Assembly: GCA_964019335.1 (NCBI GenBank)
Contig: OZ025672.1
Span: forward strand, 613,204-677,203
Direction of reading: 5' to 3'
DNA: 64,000 nucleotides
Source of the DNA: Diplonema japonicum
Taxonomy: Eukaryota > Euglenozoa > Diplonemea > Diplonemida > Diplonemidae
Shown here: positions 1 through 9,418 of the stretch, piece by piece
Numbering within the stretch: the stretch's first letter is position 1
Layout: each line of letters starts with the position of its first letter
The notes under the pieces: model-generated
The model's database searches: none
Seen by the model: the letters and a program-made list of their open reading frames with translations, nothing else
What the model was told of the DNA's origin: nothing
Program-made: the position numbers and the translations under genes

Positions 1-23
1 ATAGCACCCTTACAGGCGGTGTA

Positions 24-1296
24 TCAGCCGTCAAGCGACGTCTTGAGCTCATCCAAAAAGAAGCTTGCTGCCTTTTTCGCGGAACTACCTTCCCAAATAT
101 ATACTTGCCCTGCTTTTAGGTCAGGCGAAAGGTCAGGGTCCGCCTCTCCGAGCAAACACACTCCTGTCGTCCTCAACAGGCCCCTTATTATCCCACCTGC
201 ACCGGAGGCGCCTGTCACTAAACAGCCTATCACAGGCCCTTTTCCAAACAGCGCACTCCTCTGTTTGAATTGCTTCCCGAACTTGCTACGTTCAGTAAAT
301 AACTTCTCTAAACTGGTGTCATCTATGGCCCCAAACTCCCTTGTTGCAGCAAGGTCCAGCGCCTTCCCCCCATAGCCGCCCTATTGTGATGGTTAATTGC
401 TGGTTCTGAATTCGCATACCGAGAAATGTCCTGTGACAAGGCTAGCTACATGGCCCAACGAGGGACTGAATAGCACGAAGCACCCATCGTCCTTCCTAAT
501 GCCAGAAGTGAGGGGCACCATAACCTGTTCAGAAACCTCTCCCTCACCGTCAAGTTCCTTCAGCATATTTTTCCAGGGCCTGTCTTGCATGGACATGATG
601 TCGTCAGGTGTGGTGCTCACAGGCAGAACCTTAGGGGCAGACCCTGTCCCGAAGTCATCATAGTTGTACCATCCATTGTCAAACAAGGAGAGTTGACACC
701 GAGAAAACTGAGCTGTATATGTTCTGCATATTTTGTACCCACTACATACTTGGGAGCTGGAAATAGTTCAAGTTCCAACAGGCAACAGAGAGACCTTTGC
801 AGCACTCAAGCACTGCTCTCCGTGGGACGTACATCATGAGCTTCGTGTCATTACATTGGTAGAGTCTCACCTGAGAGGCTGCAAGGATAAAACGGTTATT
901 CTTGGAGTTCCTGATAAAGACAGACCCCACGCAGGGTGCGATGAAAAACCTGCAGTTCTCGCAGTTGTCGATCTGAACCTGTGACGTGATGTCTAGCACG
1001 TAGAAGTCGCACCCGTTGCACTTGTCGAAAGTGATGTCGTAGCCATCAAGCTCGCCTGGCATCCACACCCTGGTCTCCCCTTCTAGCTCCACCGAGTTCA
1101 AATGCTTTTCCATCTTCGCTCTCCCCTCAGCAGCTGTCTCGCCTTCCTCTCTGAACCTTGCAATGAACTCATCCTTGCCAGGGCCCTTCCACCTCTTCTC
1201 CTCCACGCAGTCATACGACCATTTGAACTGCCTCCTGTCTCTGCCCTTTTCCGCTTTTTCGAGTTCATCTTTATCTTTGGAGCCAAGGCAGCCCAT
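24..1296 (-). CDS. RP2: XRP2-like protein (TBCC-domain Arl3 GAP family), three exons
   Basis: Exons read complement(750..1296, 420..712, 24..380), giving about 398 aa; human XRP2 has 350. The protein starts Met-Gly-Cys, the dual myristoylation/palmitoylation signal of XRP2. Residues ~75-185 match the TBCC beta-helix, with repeated Cys-x-x-Cys turns (CNGC, CENC) and GSVFIRN, whose Arg129 lines up with the catalytic Arg118 of human XRP2. Exon 2 continues the homology with QFSRCQLSLFDNGW against human QFKDAGLSIFNNTW; exon 3 holds the C-terminal domain with GKGPVIG. Intron 1 (713-749, 37 nt) and intron 2 (381-419, 39 nt) are GT-AG and were placed by homology. Known family role: GTPase-activating protein for Arl3 in release of lipidated cargo to cilia. 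A ciliary role here is inferred. Exon 3 limits are less certain than exons 1 and 2. Confidence 0.85.
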
Positions 1297-1580
1297 TGTG
1301 AGTGTCTATATGACTTTGTGTCTCATCAAGCTGTTGAGTGAAATGAAATATAAGATAACAAGCACCAATGAGAACCACCTAAGGCAGTACTGTTTGCCGG
1401 TTCCAGGTCGGGTATGCCCTAACAAAAAGATTGGCAGCGCCCTTCACAGGCAAACGAACTAAACTCAAAAAGTGTCTTGTCCCAGGAGAGGCTAAGGGCC
1501 GCCTGGTGGTGAGACAGAGGTACTAGCAACACTAGGTGCCGATAATAATAATCTGCTCGGCCGTCTCGACACTGTCATAT
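1297..1580. other. Intergenic, with acceptor-like site upstream of the XRP2-like gene
   Basis: No gene seen. On the minus strand a pyrimidine-rich stretch ends in CAACAG at about 1331, 34 nt upstream of the XRP2-like ATG. It could be a 5'-UTR splice acceptor or a trans-splice site. Confidence 0.4.
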
Positions 1581-2558
1581 CTATCTAATGGGGACCCTGA
1601 ACGGGGACGTGCGCTGGTTCCTCCCGCTTGTTTCGAAAGCGGCCATCGCAGAAGGCGAGAAGCCAGTCATAGATCTATGCAGTTGCCGCAGGTTTGGGGA
1701 CGAAGAGACTCTGCGCCTAGGTGGCGTAGCAGACACAGCCCTCGGGGGTGACGACAGGGAAGGGATAGGGACTGGGTGTGGGGATTGGGATCTCATGGGT
1801 TTTGTGTTGACGGGATGGTCAGTCTCTTTGAGAAGCATCCACCCAGGTGGCTTCACGGCGCCCACTGGAGCTAGCTCGGCGATGGCCTGCAAGGTGTATT
1901 TACTCTGAAGGTTGCCCCTTGCCTCGTATGTGCTCCCCCTAAGGTGCAGGAGACTCTCTTCAAGGTCGTTCTTTTTGTCTGTTGCGATGTCCAACCTCTG
2001 CCTCAGTACTTTGACGTCATCGCCGTTTACATTACTTCGCAGCAGCATCGCCGAGGCTACTGCTTCGCACTCATTGATCACAGTCTGTACTTCGGTTAGC
2101 CCTTTCGCAAGCTTCGTATGTTCACTTTGTCGCTCGTCCCACTTCTTCTCCATCTCCCGTCCGATCTCTTCCTCTTTCTGTGTAAGCAATTGGTGCAGCT
2201 TTTTGAACTCGGCACTCAGTACATCCACAGCTTTAAGAATAGTCTGCTCTTCCTTGTGAGTGATCTCTTTCAGCTCCCTCTGCAGCACGCTTGAGGTGCC
2301 AAGCTCTCTCCTGCAGTCTTTTGTTATTTGCGTCAACAATGACCAGTCTTCGTCGCCCTCTTGGAGGCATCCTGGGTACAGCTCGCTGGAATACTCCACA
2401 TCGTTATAACTACAGCTTCTCACCACCTCAAGGGAGTGTCCCTTCAAGGCCTCGATTTGGTGGAGTTTGTTGGAGCAAGAAGAACAATAGAGCATCATCC
2501 CACACTCGGCGCACATCACGTCTCCCTCCTGCGCCTCACACATGTTGCACACGCCCAT
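1581..2558 (-). CDS. B-box zinc-finger / coiled-coil protein (TRIM-like, no RING)
   Basis: A single 325-aa reading frame. The N-terminus holds a B-box-type zinc site: Cys4, Cys7, Cys16, Cys19, Cys25, Cys28, His33 and His41. Residues ~85-215 are strongly charged and heptad-like, consistent with a coiled coil. The C-terminal ~80 residues are Ser/Pro/Arg-rich (PPRRRVSSSPN) and probably disordered. No RING or SPRY/NHL domain is seen, so calling it a ubiquitin ligase would be unsupported. B-box plus coiled-coil proteins usually act as oligomeric scaffolds. It lies 285 bp upstream of the XRP2-like gene on the same strand. The ATG at 2558 starts directly at the B-box. Confidence 0.8.
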   Translation of the reverse strand: MGVCNMCEAQEGDVMCAECGMMLYCSSCSNKLHQIEALKGHSLEVVRSCSYNDVEYSSELYPGCLQEGDEDWSLLTQITKDCRRELGTSSVLQRELKEITHKEEQTILKAVDVLSAEFKKLHQLLTQKEEEIGREMEKKWDERQSEHTKLAKGLTEVQTVINECEAVASAMLLRSNVNGDDVKVLRQRLDIATDKKNDLEESLLHLRGSTYEARGNLQSKYTLQAIAELAPVGAVKPPGWMLLKETDHPVNTKPMRSQSPHPVPIPSLSSPPRAVSATPPRRRVSSSPNLRQLHRSMTGFSPSAMAAFETSGRNQRTSPFRVPIR

Positions 2559-2838
2559 CTTGCCTTTAAGTAGTTATGTCCAATGCCACAAGGTGGAGCA
2601 AGTACTGTACTTAGTCCACAGTTAAAATAAATAATAAAGAAAAGAAAAGACTGAAGACCTAGGTTACCAAGTACTGCCTAGATCACAGTCAAACTCTTGC
2701 CCAAAGCCTCCCAACTAATGGAACATATGAATGAATAAACAACACTTACAGACCGCTGGTGCATCACCATCTGCCTGTTCCACCGTACTAGTGCACTCAT
2801 GTGCTTGTTTCGTATCTTCCTATATATTGTCTTGATAT

Positions 2839-3294
2839 TCAGCGGTCTCTGATTGGCCCCTTCAAAAAGGCCCAGCTAACACGAAGGATCTGGTCATTCA
2901 GCTCGTTCCCGTCGACAGCGCGCATCGCCTGCTTGGCGGATTCCAGGTCCGCGTACTCAATAAGTGCATATCCTGTAATTAAGTAAAGGTAGCCAACACA
3001 AACCTTTCACGTAGCACGTGCATCTGTCAAGTGGCAGGTTGATGTTTTTTACTTCTCCGTATTCGTCAAAAAGTGACAGTAGTTCCTCTTCCGTTGCCTC
3101 CTCGTGAACACCTGCCACAAAGAGAATCCACCCTTCCACAGACTTTGCCGGCTCCTGTTGTCAGATGGCGTTGCCTTGTGTGCATACCTCCTCACCTTCT
3201 CCGTCACGTCGCTTCTGCATTCCTCGCGATCGAGCTGTGAGGGGTAGCTAGGCGGTGCGTACATACCGTACTCGTTGTCCGTATCAAAGTCCAT
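2839..3294 (-). CDS. RBM8A: Exon-junction complex RNA-binding protein Y14/RBM8A, three exons
   Basis: Exons read complement(3196..3294, 3004..3154, 2839..2972), giving 127 aa. The core SVEGWILFVAGVHEEATEE is a near-exact match to the RBM8A RRM start. It continues with the RNP region CYVKGYALIEY and ends SWAFLKGPIRDR, as in the Y14 C-terminus. Y14 pairs with Mago in the exon-junction complex deposited upstream of spliced junctions. Intron 1 is 3155-3195 (41 nt) and intron 2 is 2973-3003 (31 nt); both are GT-AG and are required to keep the RRM frame. The N-terminal exon (MDFDTDNEYG...) is acidic, as in other Y14 proteins, but shorter than in animals. Its presence fits a spliceosomal genome. Confidence 0.9.
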
Positions 3295-3502
3295 TTTACT
3301 ATATCGCACCTGAAAGAGCTGAAGGGTAAGACAATAAAGATATGAGTAAATAAGAGTAGCACAAAACATGGCCAAGAAAAAGCCTTCATGAACGACAGAA
3401 GTCCGATCTTGGTGTCACAAGCTGTGGATGGCTCAGTCCATCATTGGCCATGTCGTGCCAAGCTACTTGAATAATTACGTGTAAATTGTGTATAAGTTTA
3501 GC

Positions 3503-3760
3503 TCAAGCAAAGGCAGGGTCGTTGCGCACCCGCTGTGGCAACCCGCAGTCATCACAAGCGTACCCAGCTGGCATTACAAGAGAAGGGAACTGCCCAACTT
3601 TCATGCTGGTGTAAGTGACAGGATACGGCCCCGTGTCAAGGTTCGGTATGTCAGGATGGCTTGCCCAGTCTAGCGACGGCGCTTTGATTCCAGTGTCTCT
3701 AGCATGTGCCTTTAAACCCCCCATGTCTGTTGTGTCGCTGGTACCACAAGCAAGTGCCAT
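3503..3760 (-). CDS. Small 85-aa protein of unknown function
   Basis: Open frame from ATG 3760 to a stop at 3503; a further upstream GTG extension is not needed. The protein has Trp/Pro/Asp-rich stretches (SLDWASHPDIPNLDTGPYP) and a Cys-Asp-Asp-Cys pair (YACDDCG). I do not recognise the family. Support for reality: it sits in a same-strand cluster, its ATG lies 12 nt after a pyrimidine-rich CAG like its neighbours, and its composition is protein-like. There is no signal peptide or membrane segment. Confidence 0.5.
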   Translation of the reverse strand: MALACGTSDTTDMGGLKAHARDTGIKAPSLDWASHPDIPNLDTGPYPVTYTSMKVGQFPSLVMPAGYACDDCGLPQRVRNDPAFA

Positions 3761-4189
3761 TGTAATAATGTTCTGAAAATCGAATACTGCACCTATTCCA
3801 AGACCTAGTCGGTACACGGTACTTGGCTGTAGGCAACGCGAGTAGAAAAAAAGGTTATGTATATTATGAAACTTAGTTGTTTTTTTTAAATAAACTTCTT
3901 TTTTTTTAGGCTGGCCAGACCATTCTATCTTCTTTCTTTTTCAAGTGCTTCCTCACCTTTGTACTTAGTCAGGTTATAGGCATGCTGCGCAAGCTGCGTT
4001 GCACAAACGGGCATGCGGAGTTAGTGACAGGTGAACGAAAGCATCAAGGAATCGATTACTAACATTCGATCTATCTAGCTATATATGGGGTCGCGCAAGA
4101 CCTCGCCGTGAGTTCCCCCTTCCGCACGTGTCTACTGCTTCTCCGGGCGGTGTCCAGTAGGCCAACGAGTGGTACGGGTCCTACCAGAG
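3761..4189. other. Intergenic, T-rich tracts
   Basis: No gene seen. Two runs of T and an AATAAA-like stretch near 3880-3910 could be transcript-end or pyrimidine signals for the neighbouring minus-strand genes. No RNA gene was recognised. Confidence 0.3.
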
Positions 4190-5890
4190 TTAAGTTGTGA
4201 CGCAACATACCGAGTATGCTCTGCCGCACTGCGTATAGGCAAGAGTGTAAAAGTGTCGCTCATCGAGCGTAAGGTATCCTTGGACACCTCGCTTCGTCGG
4301 CCAGTGGGGTGTGGGGAGCAACTGGTTGCTGTTGCATACAAGCATCTCTTCGTTGACATGCTTGCTTCCTGTCGAGTGGAACAATCCTGCAGGCAGCCTG
4401 CCATGCGTCCCTAATGCTGTAAAGTCAATTTTTGTTTTTGTCGTCTTCTTAACAGCGATGAACCCTGCAGTGCCAATATGCACAACAGGGGTATTCTTGA
4501 GCTTTTCAGCAACAAAAGTATGGAACGGTTTAAAGAAAGCAGTCGTAGACGCAACGAAGTATGTAATACTCCCTTCAGGACGCAGAGACAGTACGTGCTG
4601 CGCATGCTCAGGGGTGAAGGAACCATTCACAAATTGCGACTTGAGCTTCGGTTCCGTGGAACGTAAGGTGAGCTGGCATACGAACCTGCACCAGTCATCA
4701 GGAAGGAAGGGGGAATAGATAAAAATACTTGCGCTTGGATCTACAGGTGAAGGAAGAGGTGTGGATAAGGTCGAGAGCTCTGTCACCAGCGAGTACACAT
4801 GCCACCATCCCCTCTTTTCTTTTTGAGGAATCAAGGTCCGTCCCATACAGTGCTGCGAAAGTACGTGGTGTAGCTTCCATTCTGTTTTACGGTGCCAGGG
4901 TAGCCACTGCCCACCTTGATCAGACTTCTTCTTATCTGGATGGCACATCACAGGCTGCGTTGGCATCTGACACCTTGACTTGCTCATAGACGGACCCCAA
5001 AACTCCTTCGGCAGAACTGTCCACCGCAGACCAGATTGTTTTGTAACTTCATTCAACAGCTCTTCTTGGTCCAGCATCCCTTTTATCCACTTCCCATTGC
5101 ACGTTATTTTGTTATACACAGTCTCAAAGAGACGCAAAGATGCAGCGTTGCATCTGATAGCTGCGATCGAAAACACAAGCGATTTTTTCCTCTTAACAAA
5201 CTCTTTTTTTATCAGTGGGTCGTAGGAGTCCACACCTTGGAAGGCTACATCGTGGCCATCCATGGCCCGCTCGACAAGGTGTGCCCATGGCCTGTAAAAG
5301 ACAAGGTCGGTATCGATCACAACTACCAGTTTGTTCCAATTAGCCTTTATGATATTCATTATGAAATTTAGCTTAACAGGGTAGCTCCAACCGAAGGTCT
5401 TCATGTTGGGTTGAACATATAGGCTGTACTGCGGTACGCGAGGCTCGACGAGGCGCAGTGTGTGCTGGAGGAGATAAACGGAGTGGTTTGCAATGTCATC
5501 GTAGAAGTAGTACACACCCTGTAGCGTGTTGTTCCCCTTTGTGTTCTTGTGCATGGATACAGGTTCCCCTCTCCAAGCGGTATCAGGCACGAATAACTCG
5601 CTGCTCACTTCTGCCCCCTTTGCCTCGACACTTCGATGAATATACCAATCACGTGATCCAGCAGGCCAGGTTAAATCGGGGAGTTCAATCATTTCCAGTG
5701 GCACATTGACAGCCTCGTCTAAAAGCGGCATACCGCCCAAGGCAACTTGTTTGCTGGCCACAAACACTTTCTGACCCTCCTGCAGTGACAGCCCCGCATC
5801 TTCCTCATTCGGTGTCAGTATGTTGAAAATACCAGGCACAACACCGCACAATGCGATGATTCCGATCACCCTGAACTTTATTGTGATCAT
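4190..5890 (-). CDS. Type II membrane glycosyltransferase with DxD motif
   Basis: A 566-aa uninterrupted frame. Residues ~6-25 are hydrophobic after a short basic N-terminus, consistent with a type II Golgi signal anchor. The core contains KLVVVIDTDLVFYRPW, an Asp193-Thr-Asp195 DxD metal/nucleotide-sugar site preceded by beta-strand hydrophobics. This is followed by the FSIAAIRCN strand (~240) and DQEELLNEV (~265), the order seen in nucleotide-diphospho-sugar transferase folds (GT77-like Nucleotid_trans). The C-terminal ~200 residues are less clear and include another possible GT-like region (PVVHIGTAGFIAVKK). Donor and acceptor cannot be told from sequence. The ATG at 5890 is 17 nt after an acceptor-like CTTCAG. 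Confidence 0.75.
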   Translation of the reverse strand: MITIKFRVIGIIALCGVVPGIFNILTPNEEDAGLSLQEGQKVFVASKQVALGGMPLLDEAVNVPLEMIELPDLTWPAGSRDWYIHRSVEAKGAEVSSELFVPDTAWRGEPVSMHKNTKGNNTLQGVYYFYDDIANHSVYLLQHTLRLVEPRVPQYSLYVQPNMKTFGWSYPVKLNFIMNIIKANWNKLVVVIDTDLVFYRPWAHLVERAMDGHDVAFQGVDSYDPLIKKEFVKRKKSLVFSIAAIRCNAASLRLFETVYNKITCNGKWIKGMLDQEELLNEVTKQSGLRWTVLPKEFWGPSMSKSRCQMPTQPVMCHPDKKKSDQGGQWLPWHRKTEWKLHHVLSQHCMGRTLIPQKEKRGWWHVYSLVTELSTLSTPLPSPVDPSASIFIYSPFLPDDWCRFVCQLTLRSTEPKLKSQFVNGSFTPEHAQHVLSLRPEGSITYFVASTTAFFKPFHTFVAEKLKNTPVVHIGTAGFIAVKKTTKTKIDFTALGTHGRLPAGLFHSTGSKHVNEEMLVCNSNQLLPTPHWPTKRGVQGYLTLDERHFYTLAYTQCGRAYSVCCVTT

Positions 5891-6027
5891 GTTTGTGGCA
5901 TGTGTTCCTGAAGGTGCTCTGACTGATGTTGAGTAGCTTGCAGTTTATCAGGTAGGTTTTTCTATTGATCTACACAATACAAAAAGAGGGGGAGATATAA
6001 TAAGATTTACAATTCTATTTAATTTCC

Positions 6028-6708
6028 TCAAAACTGGCGCTCCCAGGGAACATCTGGGAGAGCATAGCTTCGAAAGGCATGTGTGGATGCAGCGCTATCG
6101 TGTGAGTATTGGTTTTTCTGCAGTGTAAAGAATGAGTGCTGCCACTGATCACCATGGGGTTGTTCTGTAGGTGCTTCATGGTTCTTGTTGGAAGTGACAT
6201 CTGGCACGTTTCGCTTAGGTGCATGCCTCTGTGCAGACTTGGATCTCTTTTTTGTGTAGAAAGCCCGCCTCATACTGTCCGGGTCATTGTCCCATCCTAC
6301 ATTACACCTTGAGTTTGACACCCATTTTGGTTTTGTGATGTTTTGTTGTGCATCTTGGCCACGAAACTGCTGCGCCCATTTCCCAACGGACTTGTTACTC
6401 ACCGACCCCCGTCTCACCATGTGCGACATGGTTCCATAGTTTGTTTTAAATTCCCGTGAACTAACCACATCCTCACTTGGCTCAAAGACTGTTGTGCTTT
6501 TCGTATTCTTGTTAGGATGTATTCCTGTCAAACTTCGTCGCTCCCTCTGCTTCACCGGCTTCTTCGGTGTCTGTTCACCATATGCATTGTGTAACCCACC
6601 AAATGCACTTGGTGCTAACCACAAAGGGCTGCTTTTCTCCTCCTTCAAGGTGTCAGCAACACCTCTAAGTGTTGTATTACCCAAAGCATGTCCCAAGGTG
6701 TCTGTCAT
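6028..6708 (-). CDS. Basic protein of unknown function (226 aa)
   Basis: Complete frame from ATG 6708. It is rich in Lys, Arg, Ser and Asn (KKRSKSAQRHAPKRN), has few hydrophobic stretches, and has no signal peptide, membrane segment or recognised domain. It is probably disordered and nucleic-acid- or microtubule-binding by composition only. It ends 138 bp upstream of the glycosyltransferase start on the same strand, and its ATG follows CTATAACAG by 4 nt. Confidence 0.6.
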   Translation of the reverse strand: MTDTLGHALGNTTLRGVADTLKEEKSSPLWLAPSAFGGLHNAYGEQTPKKPVKQRERRSLTGIHPNKNTKSTTVFEPSEDVVSSREFKTNYGTMSHMVRRGSVSNKSVGKWAQQFRGQDAQQNITKPKWVSNSRCNVGWDNDPDSMRRAFYTKKRSKSAQRHAPKRNVPDVTSNKNHEAPTEQPHGDQWQHSFFTLQKNQYSHDSAASTHAFRSYALPDVPWERQF

Positions 6709-7979
6709 CGTCCTGTTATAGTAGTTATGTTTTGTATGTGAAGTGTAATAGAAAAGGGGGGAAATAACAAATAATATGTACAGGAAGTGCGTGTTTATAC
6801 CAAGGGTGGGTCGTTCCGTTCCCTTCCACCACTCGTCGGAACTTGGCGGAACTGGGAATTCCTTACCTATTTCAGTGATGGGTGAATCCGGTCTGGTCCG
6901 GTGTACCCAATTTACCGGACTGACCGGACTGACTGGACTCGAAAATTTTCTGCAATTTTTGACACACCTGCAAACACTTTTTTTTCAAATATTTTTGGAC
7001 AATGATTTTTTTTTTCCTTTTTTTTTTTTTTTTTTTTTTTTCTTCTTCTTCTTCTTTGTACCACAGACATGCACAGCTCCATCAAGCAATTTGCACCTAT
7101 CTACTCCAGTGCACTGCAGCTGCAGGTATGTACATATGTCCGGAAATGTTGTATTTGGATGTAACCCGGCTGTGGCGATCGACGTGGAACGCAGAAGAAG
7201 CTACAACCCAGCCGTGGTGAGAGATATATGAGTTAAAGGACCTGCACAAGACTACTTGATTACAGGGGGTACTACACCACAGCTTCTTCTGCGTTCCGTG
7301 TCGTGTTCTTAATGTGTGCGGTGTTCAGCTCAACCCCAGCCGGGGCGTCCCGGGTAACCAGATTCTGCTCATGCAGGGGTGGGTCGTTCCGTTCCCTTCC
7401 GCCAAACTGAAAAGTCGGAGCTTGGTGGAACGGCGGAACCAGTGGAACCAGAACTTGGCGGAACAGGGAATTCCTTACCTTTTTTTTTTTTTTTTCCTCT
7501 TTGCATCATCAAGGTTGAAAGTGGTGACTATATCACCACAACACTGACAGCACAATATTCCATGTCGTGTCCTTAATGTGTGCAGTGTGCAGCTCAACAC
7601 CAGAGCATCTGCAATACATTCCTCCACTTGGGCGCTACCAGTGATGACCGACGTGGAGGTCAACAGTGAACAACACATCTGATGTACTTCTTATATTTCC
7701 ATATTTCTGTAATCCCCACCACCAAATAACATGAAAGAGGTAAAGGAGACCAGTGACAGGGGGTGCACCTCGGCCGCTTCTGCATTCCATATTGTGTCCT
7801 TAATGCATGTGGTGTGCAGCTCAACCCCAGCTGGTGCCCTAAGTAGTTTACTCACCCTGAGCATCTGCAATTTGTTCTTCCACTCAGGGTGCTACAGGTG
7901 ATGACTGGCCAAGTGGATGGAGGAAAATGCCTGTTTGTCGTGTTGGTGGCACCTGCACAAGAACTGTTAACTTGATACA

Positions 7980-8000
7980 GGGGGGGGGGGGGGGGGGGGG
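7980..8000. repeat. Poly-G tract (21 nt) in the palindrome left arm
   Basis: Uninterrupted G run whose mirror is the C run at 11247-11265 in the right arm. Confidence 0.9.
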
Positions 8001-8949
8001 CACTGCAGTTGTAGCTTCTTCTGTGTTCTGCATTGTGTCCTTAATGTGTGCAGTGTGCAGCCAGAGCAACACAACCCAGGGCAACCAACATTCTGTACTC
8101 ATGCAGTTTGCTGCCAATTCATCACCCTGAGCATCTGCATTATTTTCTCCCACTTGGGTGCTACTGGTGATGACTGACATGGAGGTCAACAGCAAACAAC
8201 ACATCTGATGTATTCTTATATTTCCATGTTATCTCCACCACCTGAATAATATATATATGAGTTAAAAGAAGCTGGTGTTGGTGGCACCCTGCACAAGAAC
8301 TGTCTACTTGATTACAGGGGGCACACCACAACCGAGTTGTAGCTTCTTCTGCATTCTGTGTCATGTCTTTAATGTGTGTGGTGTACAGCTCAACCCCAGC
8401 CAGAGTGTCCCAGGTAACCAAGATTTGGCACTTGTGCAGTTTGCTGCCTGTTTGTCACCCTGAGCATCTGCATTATGTTCTTCCACTCAGGAGCTACTGG
8501 TGATGACCAATGAGGAGGTCAACAGTGAACAACACATCTGATGTTTTTTCATGCTATCCCCACCACCTGAAAAAGAAGATAAAAGTTTTTTTTCTTCGTT
8601 TCTTGTTGTTGTCATCTCTCAGTACCTGTGTAACATCTTTTCTTGTAGACATCTGTTAATTTGAACTCTGCAAAAAAAAAGGGGGATGTGGTGTTGTGGT
8701 TGTATCTTGTCCAGTCTGGTCCAGTTTAGTCTGGTCAGTCTGGTCAGTTGGCATAATTGGGTTGAAATTCACACCAGATCCAGTCCAGTCTGGTCTAGTC
8801 CTAATTAGGATTCACCCATCACTGCTCAAAGCCATGCACCACTACTAACATTGAAGAACTACTCAGTCAAAAACCCAAATGCAGCCCTACTTTAACCAGT
8901 GCAGTGTTGGTCCAGACCTCAGGCAGGGGGGTTGTTCCATTCCCTTCTG

Positions 8950-9060
8950 CCAAACTGAAAAGTCGGAACTTGGTGGAACAGTGGAACTGGAACTTGGTGG
9001 AACTGGTAGAACTGGTGGAACATGGTGGAACTGGTGGAACTTGGTGGAACAGGGAATTCC
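8950..9060 (+). repeat. GGTGGAAC-type minisatellite
   Basis: Irregular tandem repeats of a short GGTGGAACT(TGGT)-type monomer, bounded by the conserved GGGTGGGTCGTTCCG-type block upstream and AGGGAATTCCTTACC downstream. The same composite block recurs at 6803, 7376 and, inverted, at ~11850-12092 and ~12535-12635. Confidence 0.75.
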
Positions 9061-9236
9061 TTACCGAATTTTTCCCCCCTTTTCCTCTTTGCACAGTGTT
9101 GGTCCAGACCCTTGAGGGACTCACCATGGTGCACCACAGCCGAGTTGTAGCTTCTTCTGCATTCTGCATTGTTTCCTTAATCACCATGGCCGAGTTGAAG
9201 CTTTTTATGTTCCGTGTCATTTCCTTAATCACAATC

Positions 9237-9418
9237 AAAAGTAGCCCCACTGGGAACCAAACCAAGGCAAAAATTGGCCTACCAAGGCATATTATTTAAT
9301 GGAAACCCCCTATTACTTCATGGAAAACAGGCCATTATTTCACCATGAAGTAATGAGATTTAGCATGAAGTAATGGGCCCCAGTGCGTGAAGTAATTTCT
9401 GAAGAGTGAAATAAAAAA
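9237..9418 (+). repeat. Dispersed ~180-bp repeat, copy 1
   Basis: About 180 bp starting AGTAGCCCCACTGGGAACC and ending GAAGAGTGAAATAAA. It recurs in direct orientation at 18157-18329 with scattered C-to-T type differences. It contains short inverted motifs (GAAGTAAT, TTATTTCAC) and is probably a non-autonomous element. Confidence 0.75.

Noticed and set aside
1381-1420. tRNA-like B-box (GGTTCCAGGTCGGG)
   Set aside because: No matching A-box or cloverleaf could be built; no tRNA or rRNA gene was found in the window.
6776-7231. 151-aa frame containing poly-Phe
   Set aside because: Translation of a T run inside non-coding repeats.
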